A stretch of DNA of 25,710 bases from JAKAGE01 sp964416665 (GCA_964416665.1 CAYQFA010000009.1:1-25710), one strand, 5' to 3'; counted from the stretch's first letter, positions 7,474 through 14,874 are shown. The notes: a model not told the origin generated them from the sequence alone. Made by a program: numbers and translations.

Positions 7474-8691
7474 ATGAAGGGAATCAGCACCGATAAAGAA
7501 AAGATCGACGAGCTCCTGAGCCGCTCCGTGGACACGATCTACCCGAACCGCGAAGCGCTCCGCGAACTGTTGCTCTCCGGAAAAAAGATCACGGTCTATA
7601 TGGGCATCGATCCGACGGCGGATTACGTCCACCTTGGTCACTCAACGAATTACCTGCTGCTCGAACGGCTGCACCAGCTCGGGCACAGGGTCATTGTCTT
7701 GGTCGGCGACTTCACTGCGATGATCGGCGATCCGAGCGACAAGACCACCACGCGCGGCGGGCTCACGCGAAAGCAGGTGCTCAAAAATCTGGCGACGTTC
7801 AAGACGCAGATCGGGAAGATTCTCGATTTCAAGGATAAAAAAAATCCGATCGAGTTCAAATTCAACCGCACGTGGCTCTCCAAATTAAGTTTTGAGAAGA
7901 TCGCCGAGCTCGCCTCGAACTTCACCGTCCAGCAGATGCTCGAACGCGACATGTTCGAAAAACGCGTCCGCGAGAATAAACCGCTCTACGTACACGAATT
8001 CTTGTATCCCCTCCTGCAGGGCTATGATTCCGTCGCGATGAAGGTCGATCTTGAGATCGGCGGCACCGACCAAACTTTCAATATGCTCGCCGGCCGGACG
8101 CTCGTGCGCCGCTACCTCGATCGCGAAAAATTCGTCCTTACCACGACGCTTTTAGTGAACCCCGTGACCGGCGAAAAAATGATGAGCAAAAGCCTCGGCA
8201 CCGGTATCGGCCTGAACGAAAGTCCGGAGAATATGTTCGGGAAAACAATGGCGCTCCCCGATCCCGGCATCATCCAGACCTTCATCGACTGCACGCGGCT
8301 ATCAATGGCCGACATCAAGACGAAAGAACATCGGCTGGCGGGCGGCGAAAACCCGAAGAACCTCAAACTTGAGCTTGCGCGCGAAATCGTGACCATGTAC
8401 CACGGCGCGCGTGCCGCCGATGCGGCTCAGGCGAACTGGGAGAACGTCTTCAGTGAAAAAAAGATACCGGAGGACATGCCGGTGGCGCATGCAAAGACCG
8501 GCGTAAAGCTTATCGATGTCTTGGTCGCACAGCACATTGCGGAGTCGAAGACCCAGGCGCGACGGCTTTTCGAGGATGGTGCGATAAAAGATCTCGAGCG
8601 CGATCAAAAGATCACCGACCCGAGCACGGAGATCACCGGCGGCATGACATTAAAAATCGGCAAAAAGATATTTTTGAAAATAGAGGCGTGA
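7474..8691 (+). CDS. tyrS: tyrosyl-tRNA synthetase
   Basis: 405 residues from ATG 7474. A class I synthetase that charges tRNA-Tyr. It shows the class I HIGH signature as HLGH in DPTADYVHLGHSTN, the family stretch GDFTAMIGDPSDKTTTR, tyrosine-pocket residues in YPLLQGYDSVAMKVDLEIGGTDQTFN, and the KMSKS loop as KMMSKS. The C-terminal S4 RNA-binding domain is intact (VKLIDVLVAQHIAESKTQARRLFEDGAIKD). Length and motifs match bacterial TyrRS of the TyrZ-like branch. Longer reading frames begin as far up as 7270, but those overlap cfa and the terminator hairpin. The gene converges on the 76-residue orphan gene with a 17-base gap and no obvious terminator between them. Confidence 0.97.
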   Translation: MKGISTDKEKIDELLSRSVDTIYPNREALRELLLSGKKITVYMGIDPTADYVHLGHSTNYLLLERLHQLGHRVIVLVGDFTAMIGDPSDKTTTRGGLTRKQVLKNLATFKTQIGKILDFKDKKNPIEFKFNRTWLSKLSFEKIAELASNFTVQQMLERDMFEKRVRENKPLYVHEFLYPLLQGYDSVAMKVDLEIGGTDQTFNMLAGRTLVRRYLDREKFVLTTTLLVNPVTGEKMMSKSLGTGIGLNESPENMFGKTMALPDPGIIQTFIDCTRLSMADIKTKEHRLAGGENPKNLKLELAREIVTMYHGARAADAAQANWENVFSEKKIPEDMPVAHAKTGVKLIDVLVAQHIAESKTQARRLFEDGAIKDLERDQKITDPSTEITGGMTLKIGKKIFLKIEA

Positions 8692-8708
8692 GCGCCGCTT
8701 GAAGACTC

Positions 8709-8939
8709 CTAAAACGTTTCGTTCTTCCTGTCGAACACCGCCTGTGCCTTGCCGACGGCATCCTCCGGAGAAAGTTCGTCCCTCTCCAATCGTGCCGCTA
8801 TCGCCATGATCTCGTCCGGCTCACTGCCATTGGCCGATTGCCTGCGGGTCTCCTGAAGAATATAAGCTATCTCCGTCTTGGCGGCTTCTTTTCGGTCCGA
8901 AAGTTCAGAACCGGTCTCTCTGGGAGGATTTTCATTCAT
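8709..8939 (-). CDS. hypothetical small acidic protein, 76 residues
   Basis: I do not recognise a family. It is highly charged and helical, without a signal peptide or membrane segment: ENPPRETGSELSDRKEAAKTEIAYIL, then DEIMAIAARLERDELSPEDAVGKAQAVFDRKNETF. The second half resembles the generic two-helix repeats of small bacterial regulatory or toxin-neutralising proteins, but this is too weak for a call. The start is set at ATG 8939, because a TATAAT box ends six bases upstream and would overlap any earlier start. It is divergent from the 104-residue orphan gene. Confidence 0.75.
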   Translation of the reverse strand: MNENPPRETGSELSDRKEAAKTEIAYILQETRRQSANGSEPDEIMAIAARLERDELSPEDAVGKAQAVFDRKNETF

Positions 8940-8945
8940 AAATCC

Positions 8946-8951
8946 ATTATA
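8946..8951 (-). promoter_or_regulatory. -10 box of the 76-residue protein gene, leaderless
   Basis: TATAAT on the minus strand, six bases before ATG 8939. The -35 is poor (TTTTTA at 17 bases). Confidence 0.55.
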
Positions 8952-8997
8952 CCCCACTTCGTGCATTTTAAAAACAACCCGGCAGAAAACGCTTCAC

Positions 8998-9025
8998 TTG
9001 CTTTAAATCATTTTTGTGTTATTAT
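8998..9025 (+). promoter_or_regulatory. promoter of the 104-residue protein gene
   Basis: -35 TTGCTT (8998-9003), spacer of 16, -10 TATTAT (9020-9025). The leader is about 25 bases and carries a very purine-rich Shine-Dalgarno region, GGAGGAGAGGAG (9041-9052), before ATG 9056. Confidence 0.55.
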
Positions 9026-9055
9026 ATAAACGCAGCATCAGGAGGAGAGGAGCAG

Positions 9056-9370
9056 ATGAAAACAGCAAAGCAAAGCGAGTTTCCGCACAAGTGGACGGCC
9101 GAAGATTGTCCACATTTGGCGTTGTTCTTTCTGACGGGAGAGCCCCACAAGATCAGCCGTTCGGAGGCACGGGCCGAGCTGAAAAAAGAACTGGAAAAAC
9201 TGTCGCGGGCGGAGATCGAAAAACTCGCCTTGCGCATTGCCAATTTCCAAGGGGGCGTCGCGTTCGAGAGCATATTCGGCGAGATCCGCGACTATCTGCT
9301 TGCTCTGCAAGTCGAAGTCGAGATCGTCGATCCGGCGCCGGATCCAAATCCCGAGGCCGAGCTCGTATAA
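9056..9370 (+). CDS. hypothetical protein, 104 residues
   Basis: I do not recognise a family. It starts at ATG 9056 after an unusually strong Shine-Dalgarno region. The sequence has an aromatic, Cys-containing N-terminal part (HKWTAEDCPHLALFFLTG), a charged amphipathic helix (SRSEARAELKKELEKLSRAEIEKLALRI) and a C-terminal tail rich in Asp, Glu and Pro. No signal peptide or membrane segment is visible. A textbook intrinsic terminator follows 26 bases after the stop, so it is a single-gene unit. The strong ribosome binding site contrasts with most neighbours and suggests either high expression or a different origin. Confidence 0.8.
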   Translation: MKTAKQSEFPHKWTAEDCPHLALFFLTGEPHKISRSEARAELKKELEKLSRAEIEKLALRIANFQGGVAFESIFGEIRDYLLALQVEVEIVDPAPDPNPEAELV

Positions 9371-9396
9371 ACTCGGAATCATCCATTCGCCAAGCC

Positions 9397-9433
9397 GGCG
9401 CTTCTCTTTCGGGAGAGGCGCCGCTATTTTTTT
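9397..9433 (+). terminator. intrinsic terminator of the 104-residue protein gene
   Basis: GGCGCTTCTC (9397-9406) pairs with GAGAGGCGCC (9413-9422), ten pairs including one T-G, with a six-base loop TTTCGG, followed by a seven-T run at 9427-9433. Confidence 0.9.
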
Positions 9434-9441
9434 AGAGAGAA

Positions 9442-9534
9442 ACAAAACAGCCCCCGTGTGCAGTATGCATTTTCAAACCGTTGCGTCTTCGCAGCAGGTT
9501 TGAAAATGCATACTGCACACGGGGGCTGTTTTGT
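9442..9534 (+). repeat. long perfect hairpin with conserved tip, copy 1 (upstream of recG)
   Basis: A perfect 38-base inverted repeat: 9442-9479 pairs with 9497-9534 without a mismatch around a 17-base loop, GTTGCGTCTTCGCAGCA (9480-9496). The loop folds again (GTTGCG/CGCAGC around TCTT, leaving A9496 bulged). The tip AAACC-loop-GGTTT recurs in copy 2 on the opposite strand at 13371-13439 with four substitutions, while the lower arms are unrelated. It begins nine bases after the terminator T-run and ends 20 bases before the recG ATG. It lacks a T-tract, so it is not a simple terminator. The right arm includes the probable recG -35 and the extended -10 TG. Confidence 0.93.
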
Positions 9535-9542
9535 GCTATACT
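9514..9542 (+). promoter_or_regulatory. recG promoter embedded in the hairpin arm
   Basis: -35 TGCACA (9514-9519), spacer of 17, extended -10 TGC-TATACT (TATACT at 9537-9542). The ATG at 9555 follows after 12 bases, giving a leader of about five bases. The -35 and most of the spacer lie inside the right arm of the inverted repeat. Confidence 0.6.
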
Positions 9543-9554
9543 ATGGGCAATAAA

Positions 9555-11753
9555 ATGCTGCAAATAGCACTGGAAACGCCGCTATTCGAAGTCATTGGGG
9601 CCCGCTCACCGTCATTGCGACGCCTCGAAAGAATGGGTATCAAAACGGTCGGCGATCTGTTGTGGCACTTTCCCACCCGCTACGAAGACTTCTCGAAAGT
9701 GTATTCCATTGCCGATCTCGAGCCCGGCCAACAAGCGACGATCCACGGCGTCGTTGAAGAGATCCGTGCGCGGCACAGCTGGCACAAGAATATGAGCATC
9801 GTCGAAGCGACGATCGCGGACGAATCCGGTTCCATCCGCGCGGTGTGGTTCAACCAGCCATACGTCGCGAACTCGCTCAAAACCGGACGCGAGGCGAACT
9901 TTGCCGGCAAAGCGTCGGTCTCCGATGAAGGCGAAATTTACCTGAGCAGCCCGACGTATGAGTTGATCCGCATCCACGGCGCCGGTGCGGGTGCTGCGAC
10001 GCAAGAGATGAACCACACCGCGCGGCTGGTTCCCGTCTATCCCGAAACCCACGGACTCACCTCGCGCGGTATCCGCTTCGTCATCCAGCAACTTTTCAAA
10101 CGACAGCCAATACTCAAAGAATGGATCCCACCGGAGATACTCAAAGAATTCCATCTGCCGGAGGTGAACGACGCGATCAAAGCGATCCACTTCCCCAAAA
10201 AGATTGAGAATGCCACCGCGGCGCGGCAGCGTTTTTCCTTTGAGGATCTTTTCCTGCTGCAAGTTTTGAACATTAAACAAAAATTAACCGCGGCGGCGGA
10301 ACAGGCGCACGCGATGATCGTCGATATCGAACGGATAAAGCGGCTGCTCGGCGAGCTGCCGTTCGAGCTCACGCCTTCCCAAAAGAAATCGCTCTGGGAG
10401 ATCATCCAGGATATCGAAAAACCACACCCGATGAACCGTCTGCTCCAAGGCGACGTCGGCTCCGGGAAGACCGTGGTCGCGGCGATCGCGACGCTCATTA
10501 CTGCCGAGAACGATTACCAAAGCGCGTTCATGGCACCGACGGAGATCCTCGCGCGGCAACATTTTGAGACGATGAAGAAGCTGTTCTCGCGCATTTCGAT
10601 GGAAGGTCCGACGGCGCCGGTACTTGGCCTGCTCACCTCCGGCGCGGCCATCATTTTCTACGGACCGGAGCTCGAGCAACGCATCCCGAAAGCGGAGTTC
10701 GCGAAAAAGGTTTCCGCGGGCGAGGTGGCGATCGTATTCGGTACGCACGCGCTCATTCAGAAGACCGTGAACTTCGCGAAGCTCGGCCTCGTGATAATAG
10801 ACGAACAGCACCGATTCGGCGTGCGGCAACGCGCGGAGCTCGTCGCCCAAAAAGAGCCGGGTGTGCCGATGCCGCATTTCCTCAGCATGTCCGCGACGCC
10901 GATCCCCCGCACGCTCATGCTTTCCATTTTTGGCGACCTCGATCTTTCGCTGATCACCGAATTGCCGGCAGGACGCAAAGATATCCAGACGAGCATCGTC
11001 CCGCCGCTCAAGCGATCCGCAACCTACGACTTCATCCGAAGCGAAGTGAACAACGGCCGACAGGTGTTCGTCATCTGCCCGCGCATCGACGTGCCGGACG
11101 AGGAAGACAAGGCGGATGCCGCAGTGGCTGCAAACAAAGGCGACCACCGGCAGATGAAACTACTCGAGCTGAAATCGGTGAAGGAGGAGTTCGAAAGGCT
11201 CTCGAAAAAAATATTCCCCGACCTGCGCGTGGCGATGCTCCACGGCCAGATGAAGGCGAAGGAGAAAGAGGATGCCATGAAGCAGTTCAAAGCGCGCGAG
11301 TTCGACATCATGGTCGCCACGTCGGTCGTCGAGGTCGGCGTTGACGTGCCGAACGCGTCCATCATGATGATCGAGGGCGCCGAGCGGTTCGGCCTCGCGC
11401 AGCTCTACCAATTCCGCGGCCGCGTCGGTCGCGGTGAGTACCAATCGTACTGTTTTTTGATGACCGACAGCGCCGCGGCCGCTGCGAATGCGCGGCTAAA
11501 AGCGATCCTCGAAGCGAAGAACGGTTTCGAGCTCGCGGAAAAAGATCTCGCGCTCCGCGGCCCGGGACAATTCTTCGGCCAGGTGCAGACCGGATTGCCC
11601 GATGTCGCGATGGAGGCCTTGCGTGATCCGGAGCTCGTCAAACACTCGCGCGAGGCGGCGATACAGATCTTGACCGCCGACGCGAGCTTGAAATCTTTTC
11701 CTTTACTGCGCAAGCGATTGGCGTTCTTCAGGCAGAAGATACATCAGGAGTGA
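9555..11753 (+). CDS. recG: ATP-dependent DNA helicase RecG
   Basis: 732 residues, slightly longer than E. coli RecG (693). It remodels stalled forks, D-loops and Holliday junctions. The N-terminus has the helix-rich start and wedge OB-fold (about 50-150). The helicase core has Walker A GDVGSGKT (about 297-304), motif Ia MAPTEILARQHF, the RecG-type DEQHRFG box (about 416), SATPIPRT, then VVEVGVDVPNAS and the QFRGRVGRG motif VI (about 618) with a normal C-terminus. The start at 9555 is preferred over upstream in-frame starts (9531, 9543) because these overlap the -10 box. The 3' end overlaps the convergent glycosyltransferase gene by 26 bases. Its promoter is embedded in the hairpin repeat, an odd arrangement for a helicase that acts on branched DNA. 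Confidence 0.96.
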   Translation: MLQIALETPLFEVIGARSPSLRRLERMGIKTVGDLLWHFPTRYEDFSKVYSIADLEPGQQATIHGVVEEIRARHSWHKNMSIVEATIADESGSIRAVWFNQPYVANSLKTGREANFAGKASVSDEGEIYLSSPTYELIRIHGAGAGAATQEMNHTARLVPVYPETHGLTSRGIRFVIQQLFKRQPILKEWIPPEILKEFHLPEVNDAIKAIHFPKKIENATAARQRFSFEDLFLLQVLNIKQKLTAAAEQAHAMIVDIERIKRLLGELPFELTPSQKKSLWEIIQDIEKPHPMNRLLQGDVGSGKTVVAAIATLITAENDYQSAFMAPTEILARQHFETMKKLFSRISMEGPTAPVLGLLTSGAAIIFYGPELEQRIPKAEFAKKVSAGEVAIVFGTHALIQKTVNFAKLGLVIIDEQHRFGVRQRAELVAQKEPGVPMPHFLSMSATPIPRTLMLSIFGDLDLSLITELPAGRKDIQTSIVPPLKRSATYDFIRSEVNNGRQVFVICPRIDVPDEEDKADAAVAANKGDHRQMKLLELKSVKEEFERLSKKIFPDLRVAMLHGQMKAKEKEDAMKQFKAREFDIMVATSVVEVGVDVPNASIMMIEGAERFGLAQLYQFRGRVGRGEYQSYCFLMTDSAAAAANARLKAILEAKNGFELAEKDLALRGPGQFFGQVQTGLPDVAMEALRDPELVKHSREAAIQILTADASLKSFPLLRKRLAFFRQKIHQE

Positions 11754-13284
11754 TAATCTTCTCTTTTCGCCCCTTCGGCGTCACCCAAAAACCCAGCCGA
11801 TATTTCCCGCCGAACATCAAACGTGTTTCCGCCTCGACCGCAGGGAACGCGCCGAAAATAATAAGCGTGACCGGCATGAATATCCACTGCAGGAAATATA
11901 AAAAGTAATCGGAGACGGTGAACCCGCCCGGCTTTTTCGGCAGCAAGATGATGCTTAAGATCGCGGAGCTTGCGATACCGACCATCGAGAGCGAGATAAT
12001 CCACCGCGTGATGCGCGGCAGACTGTACGACAGGAGCGATTCGCCGAAATGCCGCCCGCCGAGCATGAGCGGCAGCCATCCGAGCGCGAAGATCATCAGC
12101 GAATTCGTGGCCCACGAGTGGAAACCCTCGATGGCGATGAACGACCAATAGCGTTTCTTGGCCTCCGGGATCTGAGGATCGCGCGAGAACCCGTCCATCA
12201 TGTACGAGATATTCTCGGATCCCCACGCCCAGCGACGCTGCTGTTTATAGATGTTCTTCATCGTGCCCCAGAAGGTCGGGGCGACGTTCGCGTCCATCGA
12301 GACGGGATAGAAGAGCGGCTCGACGCGGAAATCACCGTGATACGCAAGATAGCCCTGCCAAAAAACGCGCGAGTCTTCGGAGACGATGTCGCGCTGCCAA
12401 AATCCGATGTCGAGCAATGTTTGGAACGGGATCGATTGCGACGAGAACGACGTCAACCGCTCGGGACGCGACTGTTGCATCATCTGCCAGAACGTCGTCG
12501 AGAACGCCACCACACGCGCGATCGCCGGCGCCTCATAAATATTGTTCACAAAGAGCGGGATCGGCTGATAGATCGAACGCTGCGGATGTTCGGCCTTCAG
12601 GAAAACATAGGTGAGCCGGCCGAAATATTCCGGATAGACCTGCGTATCCACATCGAACACCGAAACGAGAAGGTCTTTATAAGGAATGCCCATCGGGTCG
12701 ACGATCTTCTCTTTCGCCCGCCATCCCGCCCACGATTCGTTCGATCCCTTGCCCGGGACCTCACCTGGCAGTCCCTTCGGATGTATCGTCACCAAAAACC
12801 GCGCGAACATCGCACCATATTCCTGCTCGATCCGCTCCCCTGTCCGCTTCGCCGCATCACCACCGGCCTCCTCAAGCGCCAGCACGATGATCAGTTTCTC
12901 TTTCGGATAGTTGACCTTCGCCAGACTCTCAAAGCTTTCACGGACCACCTCGTACGGCTCGTTGTACATCGGCAGGACCACGAGGTGGTAGATATCCGAC
13001 CACGAACGCACCCGCGCGGCCTCCTCAAGGTCGTTCGTTTTGCGCGCCAAGCCAAGCTCCTTCACTTTTGCCAGCCAATCGATCTTCATCACATGCTGCA
13101 TCTCGGAGAACGTCGCACGGAGATGGAACGCCAAATAGATGGTCTTCATCAGCCAGTACGTGTCGAACAGTATTATGAAAATGGAGACCCAGACGGGAAG
13201 CAGCCACGAAAAGAGCGCCATTGCGATGAAGGTCAGCCATGCGAGCGCACCCGGCACTATCTCGAAAAAGCGTTTTACAGTCAT
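11728..13284 (-). CDS. membrane glycosyltransferase, family 2 (cellulose-synthase-like)
   Basis: 518 residues. It is predicted to polymerise or transfer sugars from a nucleotide-sugar donor at the inner face of the membrane and to move product outward. Two N-terminal membrane helices (about 10-50) precede a GT2 catalytic domain: VLPMYNEPYEVV (start of the domain), DVDTQ as the DxD metal site (near 210), SEDSRVFWQGY supplying the catalytic Asp (near 300) and QQRRWAWG as the Q-x-x-RW motif (near 349). Three C-terminal hydrophobic helices follow. This is the processive GT2 layout, but substrate cannot be read. The start is ATG 13284; the upstream TTG at 13305 is less likely. It converges on recG with a 26-base overlap. 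A cell-envelope polysaccharide role is inferred. Confidence 0.92.
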   Translation of the reverse strand: MTVKRFFEIVPGALAWLTFIAMALFSWLLPVWVSIFIILFDTYWLMKTIYLAFHLRATFSEMQHVMKIDWLAKVKELGLARKTNDLEEAARVRSWSDIYHLVVLPMYNEPYEVVRESFESLAKVNYPKEKLIIVLALEEAGGDAAKRTGERIEQEYGAMFARFLVTIHPKGLPGEVPGKGSNESWAGWRAKEKIVDPMGIPYKDLLVSVFDVDTQVYPEYFGRLTYVFLKAEHPQRSIYQPIPLFVNNIYEAPAIARVVAFSTTFWQMMQQSRPERLTSFSSQSIPFQTLLDIGFWQRDIVSEDSRVFWQGYLAYHGDFRVEPLFYPVSMDANVAPTFWGTMKNIYKQQRRWAWGSENISYMMDGFSRDPQIPEAKKRYWSFIAIEGFHSWATNSLMIFALGWLPLMLGGRHFGESLLSYSLPRITRWIISLSMVGIASSAILSIILLPKKPGGFTVSDYFLYFLQWIFMPVTLIIFGAFPAVEAETRLMFGGKYRLGFWVTPKGRKEKIITPDVSSA

Positions 13285-13306
13285 ATGGCGTGGAAATAGT
13301 GGCAAT

Positions 13307-13329
13307 AAAAAGACCGCACTAAGCGGAAT
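13307..13329 (-). terminator. short hairpin with T-run upstream of the glycosyltransferase gene
   Basis: On the minus strand CCGC-TTAGT-GCGG is followed by TCTTTTTATT. The stem is only four pairs, so it is a weak terminator or attenuator. It lies between the copy 2 hairpin and the glycosyltransferase start. Confidence 0.3.
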
Positions 13330-13370
13330 ATTGATATGTCTTTAGCCTAACACCAAAAACAACGAATCTC

Positions 13371-13439
13371 AACTCAAAGTGATCTCTTCTGAAACCTGCC
13401 GTGAGGACACAACGGTTTTGAAAGAGATCACTTTGAGTT
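13371..13439 (-). repeat. long hairpin with conserved tip, copy 2 (upstream of the glycosyltransferase gene)
   Basis: An 18-base perfect inverted repeat (13371-13388 with 13422-13439), a three-position imperfect segment, then five more pairs (13392-13396 with 13414-13418) around a 17-base loop. Read on the minus strand the loop is GTTGTGTCCTCACGGCA, matching copy 1 (GTTGCGTCTTCGCAGCA) at 13 of 17 positions, with AAACC and GGTTT on its sides in both. All four changes are transitions. C5-G12 of copy 1 becomes T5-A12, a compensatory change; A14 becomes G, keeping a T-G pair; one lies in the four-base turn. The arms below the tip share no sequence with copy 1. Relative to recG and the glycosyltransferase, both copies lie upstream in the same transcriptional orientation. 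Confidence 0.9.
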
Positions 13440-13464
13440 AGTCGCCTGAGCTCCGCCCCTTCCT

Positions 13465-13492
13465 TTGAAAATACCGCGGTTTATTATATAAT
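13465..13492 (+). promoter_or_regulatory. tRNA-Glu promoter
   Basis: -35 TTGAAA (13465-13470), spacer of 16, consensus -10 TATAAT (13487-13492). The tRNA begins 23 bases after the -10. Confidence 0.75.
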
Positions 13493-13515
13493 CACCACGA
13501 CCAGCGCAGCAGTTT

Positions 13516-13590
13516 GGCCTCATCGTCTAATGGTTAGGACAGCGCCCTTTCACGGCGTAAATCGGGGTTCGATTCCCCGTGGGGCTACCA
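13516..13590 (+). tRNA. tRNA-Glu (anticodon TTC)
   Basis: Cloverleaf: acceptor GGCCTCA with TGGGGCT (including G-T pairs), D-arm CTAATGGTTAGGAC, anticodon stem GCGCC/GGCGT around CTTTCAC with anticodon TTC, T-arm CGGGGTTCGATTCCCCG, discriminator A13587 and an encoded CCA (13588-13590). Unlike the tRNA-Gln in this window, CCA is genomic. No second copy of the 3' end was found nearby, so there is no direct evidence that it serves as an attachment site. Confidence 0.96.
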
Positions 13591-13618
13591 GATTCAAACT
13601 TAGTGGGGTTTATGTAAT

Positions 13619-13663
13619 CTAAAATAAGAAAATGCGCATGGAAATCTTCCGATCTCCATGCGC
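13619..13663 (-). terminator. terminator of the AcrVA2-like gene
   Basis: On the minus strand a nine-pair stem, GCGCATGGA (13663-13655) with TCCATGCGC (13642-13634), is followed by ATTTTCTTATTTT. It begins 12 bases after the stop codon at 13676. Confidence 0.75.
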
Positions 13664-13675
13664 GTAACGATTCTA

Positions 13676-14827
13676 CTAACCGAGTACAAGAGCACCGCCA
13701 GGAACCTCTCCAGGCTTTAGACGATTCTTACGGACGAGCGTTGGCCGCACCCATACGGTTTTCGACGCTTCGGGATCATTGCCCTTCCCCGGAGGCCTTC
13801 GCCAATGTCCGCGCCGGAAATGCGCGCACATTTCGGCATGTGCACAACCACGCAACGCTTCAACTGTTTCCCGCTCTTCCGCGGAAAACTTATAGATGCT
13901 GGTGACGGTACATACGAGTGCTTCGTTGGAAATCGCGTGAGGGTCACGCTTTTTCTCGGATTGAGGAACGGCTCTTTCCCATGGGGAACAGTGTTCTCCC
14001 CCGTTATTGGGAAGCGTGGTGAGATATAAGCAAAGCCCCACTGCGATTCGGCACGCCGCATCGGAAACCGAAACATCAACGCCAACCCCTTCCTTCAAAA
14101 GACTTTCCAGCCCGGCTCGTTGGAAGTGGTCAACGCATGACTCCTCGACGGGACGATCATCGAACCCCGGTGGCAGTGCCATGCCAATGAGCTTCATGTC
14201 CATCGCATCGTACTGCTTGGACTTTGCGATTAGCTGGGTAATTACCTTTTCATATCTCCCGATCCGATACAACCTCCTCAAACGATCGCGATCCATGGAG
14301 GTAATAGTGTGGTACCGCTCGAGTTCAGACGAGAAGAGAGTAATTATCAGAGCTTCCCCTTCTCCTAAGTTCCAACGATGCACCAGAATGGCGTCATAGG
14401 GAACCCCGGTCTTCCCGATGAGCGGCATTTCAAGTGTCACGAGGAAACTCGAAAATGGCCACGGAACATTTTTCCAGTTAAGACCATCGAGTGATGTAAG
14501 GGAAAGAAGAGTGAGCAATTCCTCGCTCAAGTGGAACACCCTGCGAGAATGCTTCGTCCACTGGTGCAATCCCGTAGGAAGCAACCCGATAAAACCACGG
14601 AAGGGGCACTGGGTAACGTACTTGTCCATGATCTCCCTTTGTGGGACGTCGTTCAGAAGGTCTCCCCGTAGTTCGTTCCAGTGCATGATACTGCCTTCGA
14701 GGGGCGTTTTGTTTTTGAACTCCTTCTCGGTGAGTTGATGCTCCAGACGAGCTTGAAAATACCCAAAGAAGCACATTTCTTCCCAAAGCTTTAGCGCCTG
14801 GTCGAGGCGCTTCACAAGCAATCGCAT
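13676..14827 (-). CDS. AcrVA2-like protein with C-terminal HxRRGHW domain
   Basis: 383 residues. Near residue 333 it has HFRRGHWRR, then G-x-G and a KTVWVRPTLV strand, closely resembling the C-terminus of AcrVA2, the Moraxella anti-CRISPR protein (recalled as HIRRGHW followed by RVRWQPAVFV). Upstream there is matching layout: a MHWNELRGD helix near residue 48, a HLSEELL helix, a WPFSSFLVTLEMPL strand segment and a GLCLYLTTLP helix. AcrVA2 itself prevents Cas12a accumulation, but many homologues occur in genomes and mobile elements without Cas12a and their function is unknown. It has a good Shine-Dalgarno (GGGAGGA) and a promoter flanked by an inverted repeat. It sits between tRNA-Glu and a truncated reverse transcriptase, suggesting an acquired patch. 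Anti-CRISPR function is inference. Confidence 0.6.
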   Translation of the reverse strand: MRLLVKRLDQALKLWEEMCFFGYFQARLEHQLTEKEFKNKTPLEGSIMHWNELRGDLLNDVPQREIMDKYVTQCPFRGFIGLLPTGLHQWTKHSRRVFHLSEELLTLLSLTSLDGLNWKNVPWPFSSFLVTLEMPLIGKTGVPYDAILVHRWNLGEGEALIITLFSSELERYHTITSMDRDRLRRLYRIGRYEKVITQLIAKSKQYDAMDMKLIGMALPPGFDDRPVEESCVDHFQRAGLESLLKEGVGVDVSVSDAACRIAVGLCLYLTTLPNNGGEHCSPWERAVPQSEKKRDPHAISNEALVCTVTSIYKFSAEERETVEALRGCAHAEMCAHFRRGHWRRPPGKGNDPEASKTVWVRPTLVRKNRLKPGEVPGGALVLG

Positions 14828-14874
14828 ACAATCCTCCCGGCCTAAGCGCCAATTTTTGTTGAGTTGTGAAGAGC

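Noticed and set aside
6387..7535. 382-residue minus-strand frame opposite cfa
   Set aside because: Cfa shows full family motifs on the plus strand; the antisense frame has none.
9442..9534. Interpretation of the hairpin as an integron attC site or a plain terminator
   Set aside because: attC sites conserve the foot (RYYYAAC/GTTRRRY), not the tip, and there is no integrase. A terminator is unlikely because no T-run follows and a perfect one ends nine bases before.
12049..13299. 416-residue Arg/His-rich plus-strand frame opposite the glycosyltransferase gene
   Set aside because: Typical antisense composition of a GC-rich gene; the minus strand has catalytic motifs and membrane helices.
13560..13590. 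tRNA-Glu 3' end as an integration attachment site
   Set aside because: No repeat of the 3' end was found up to 15600 and there is no integrase gene, so the claim is not supported.
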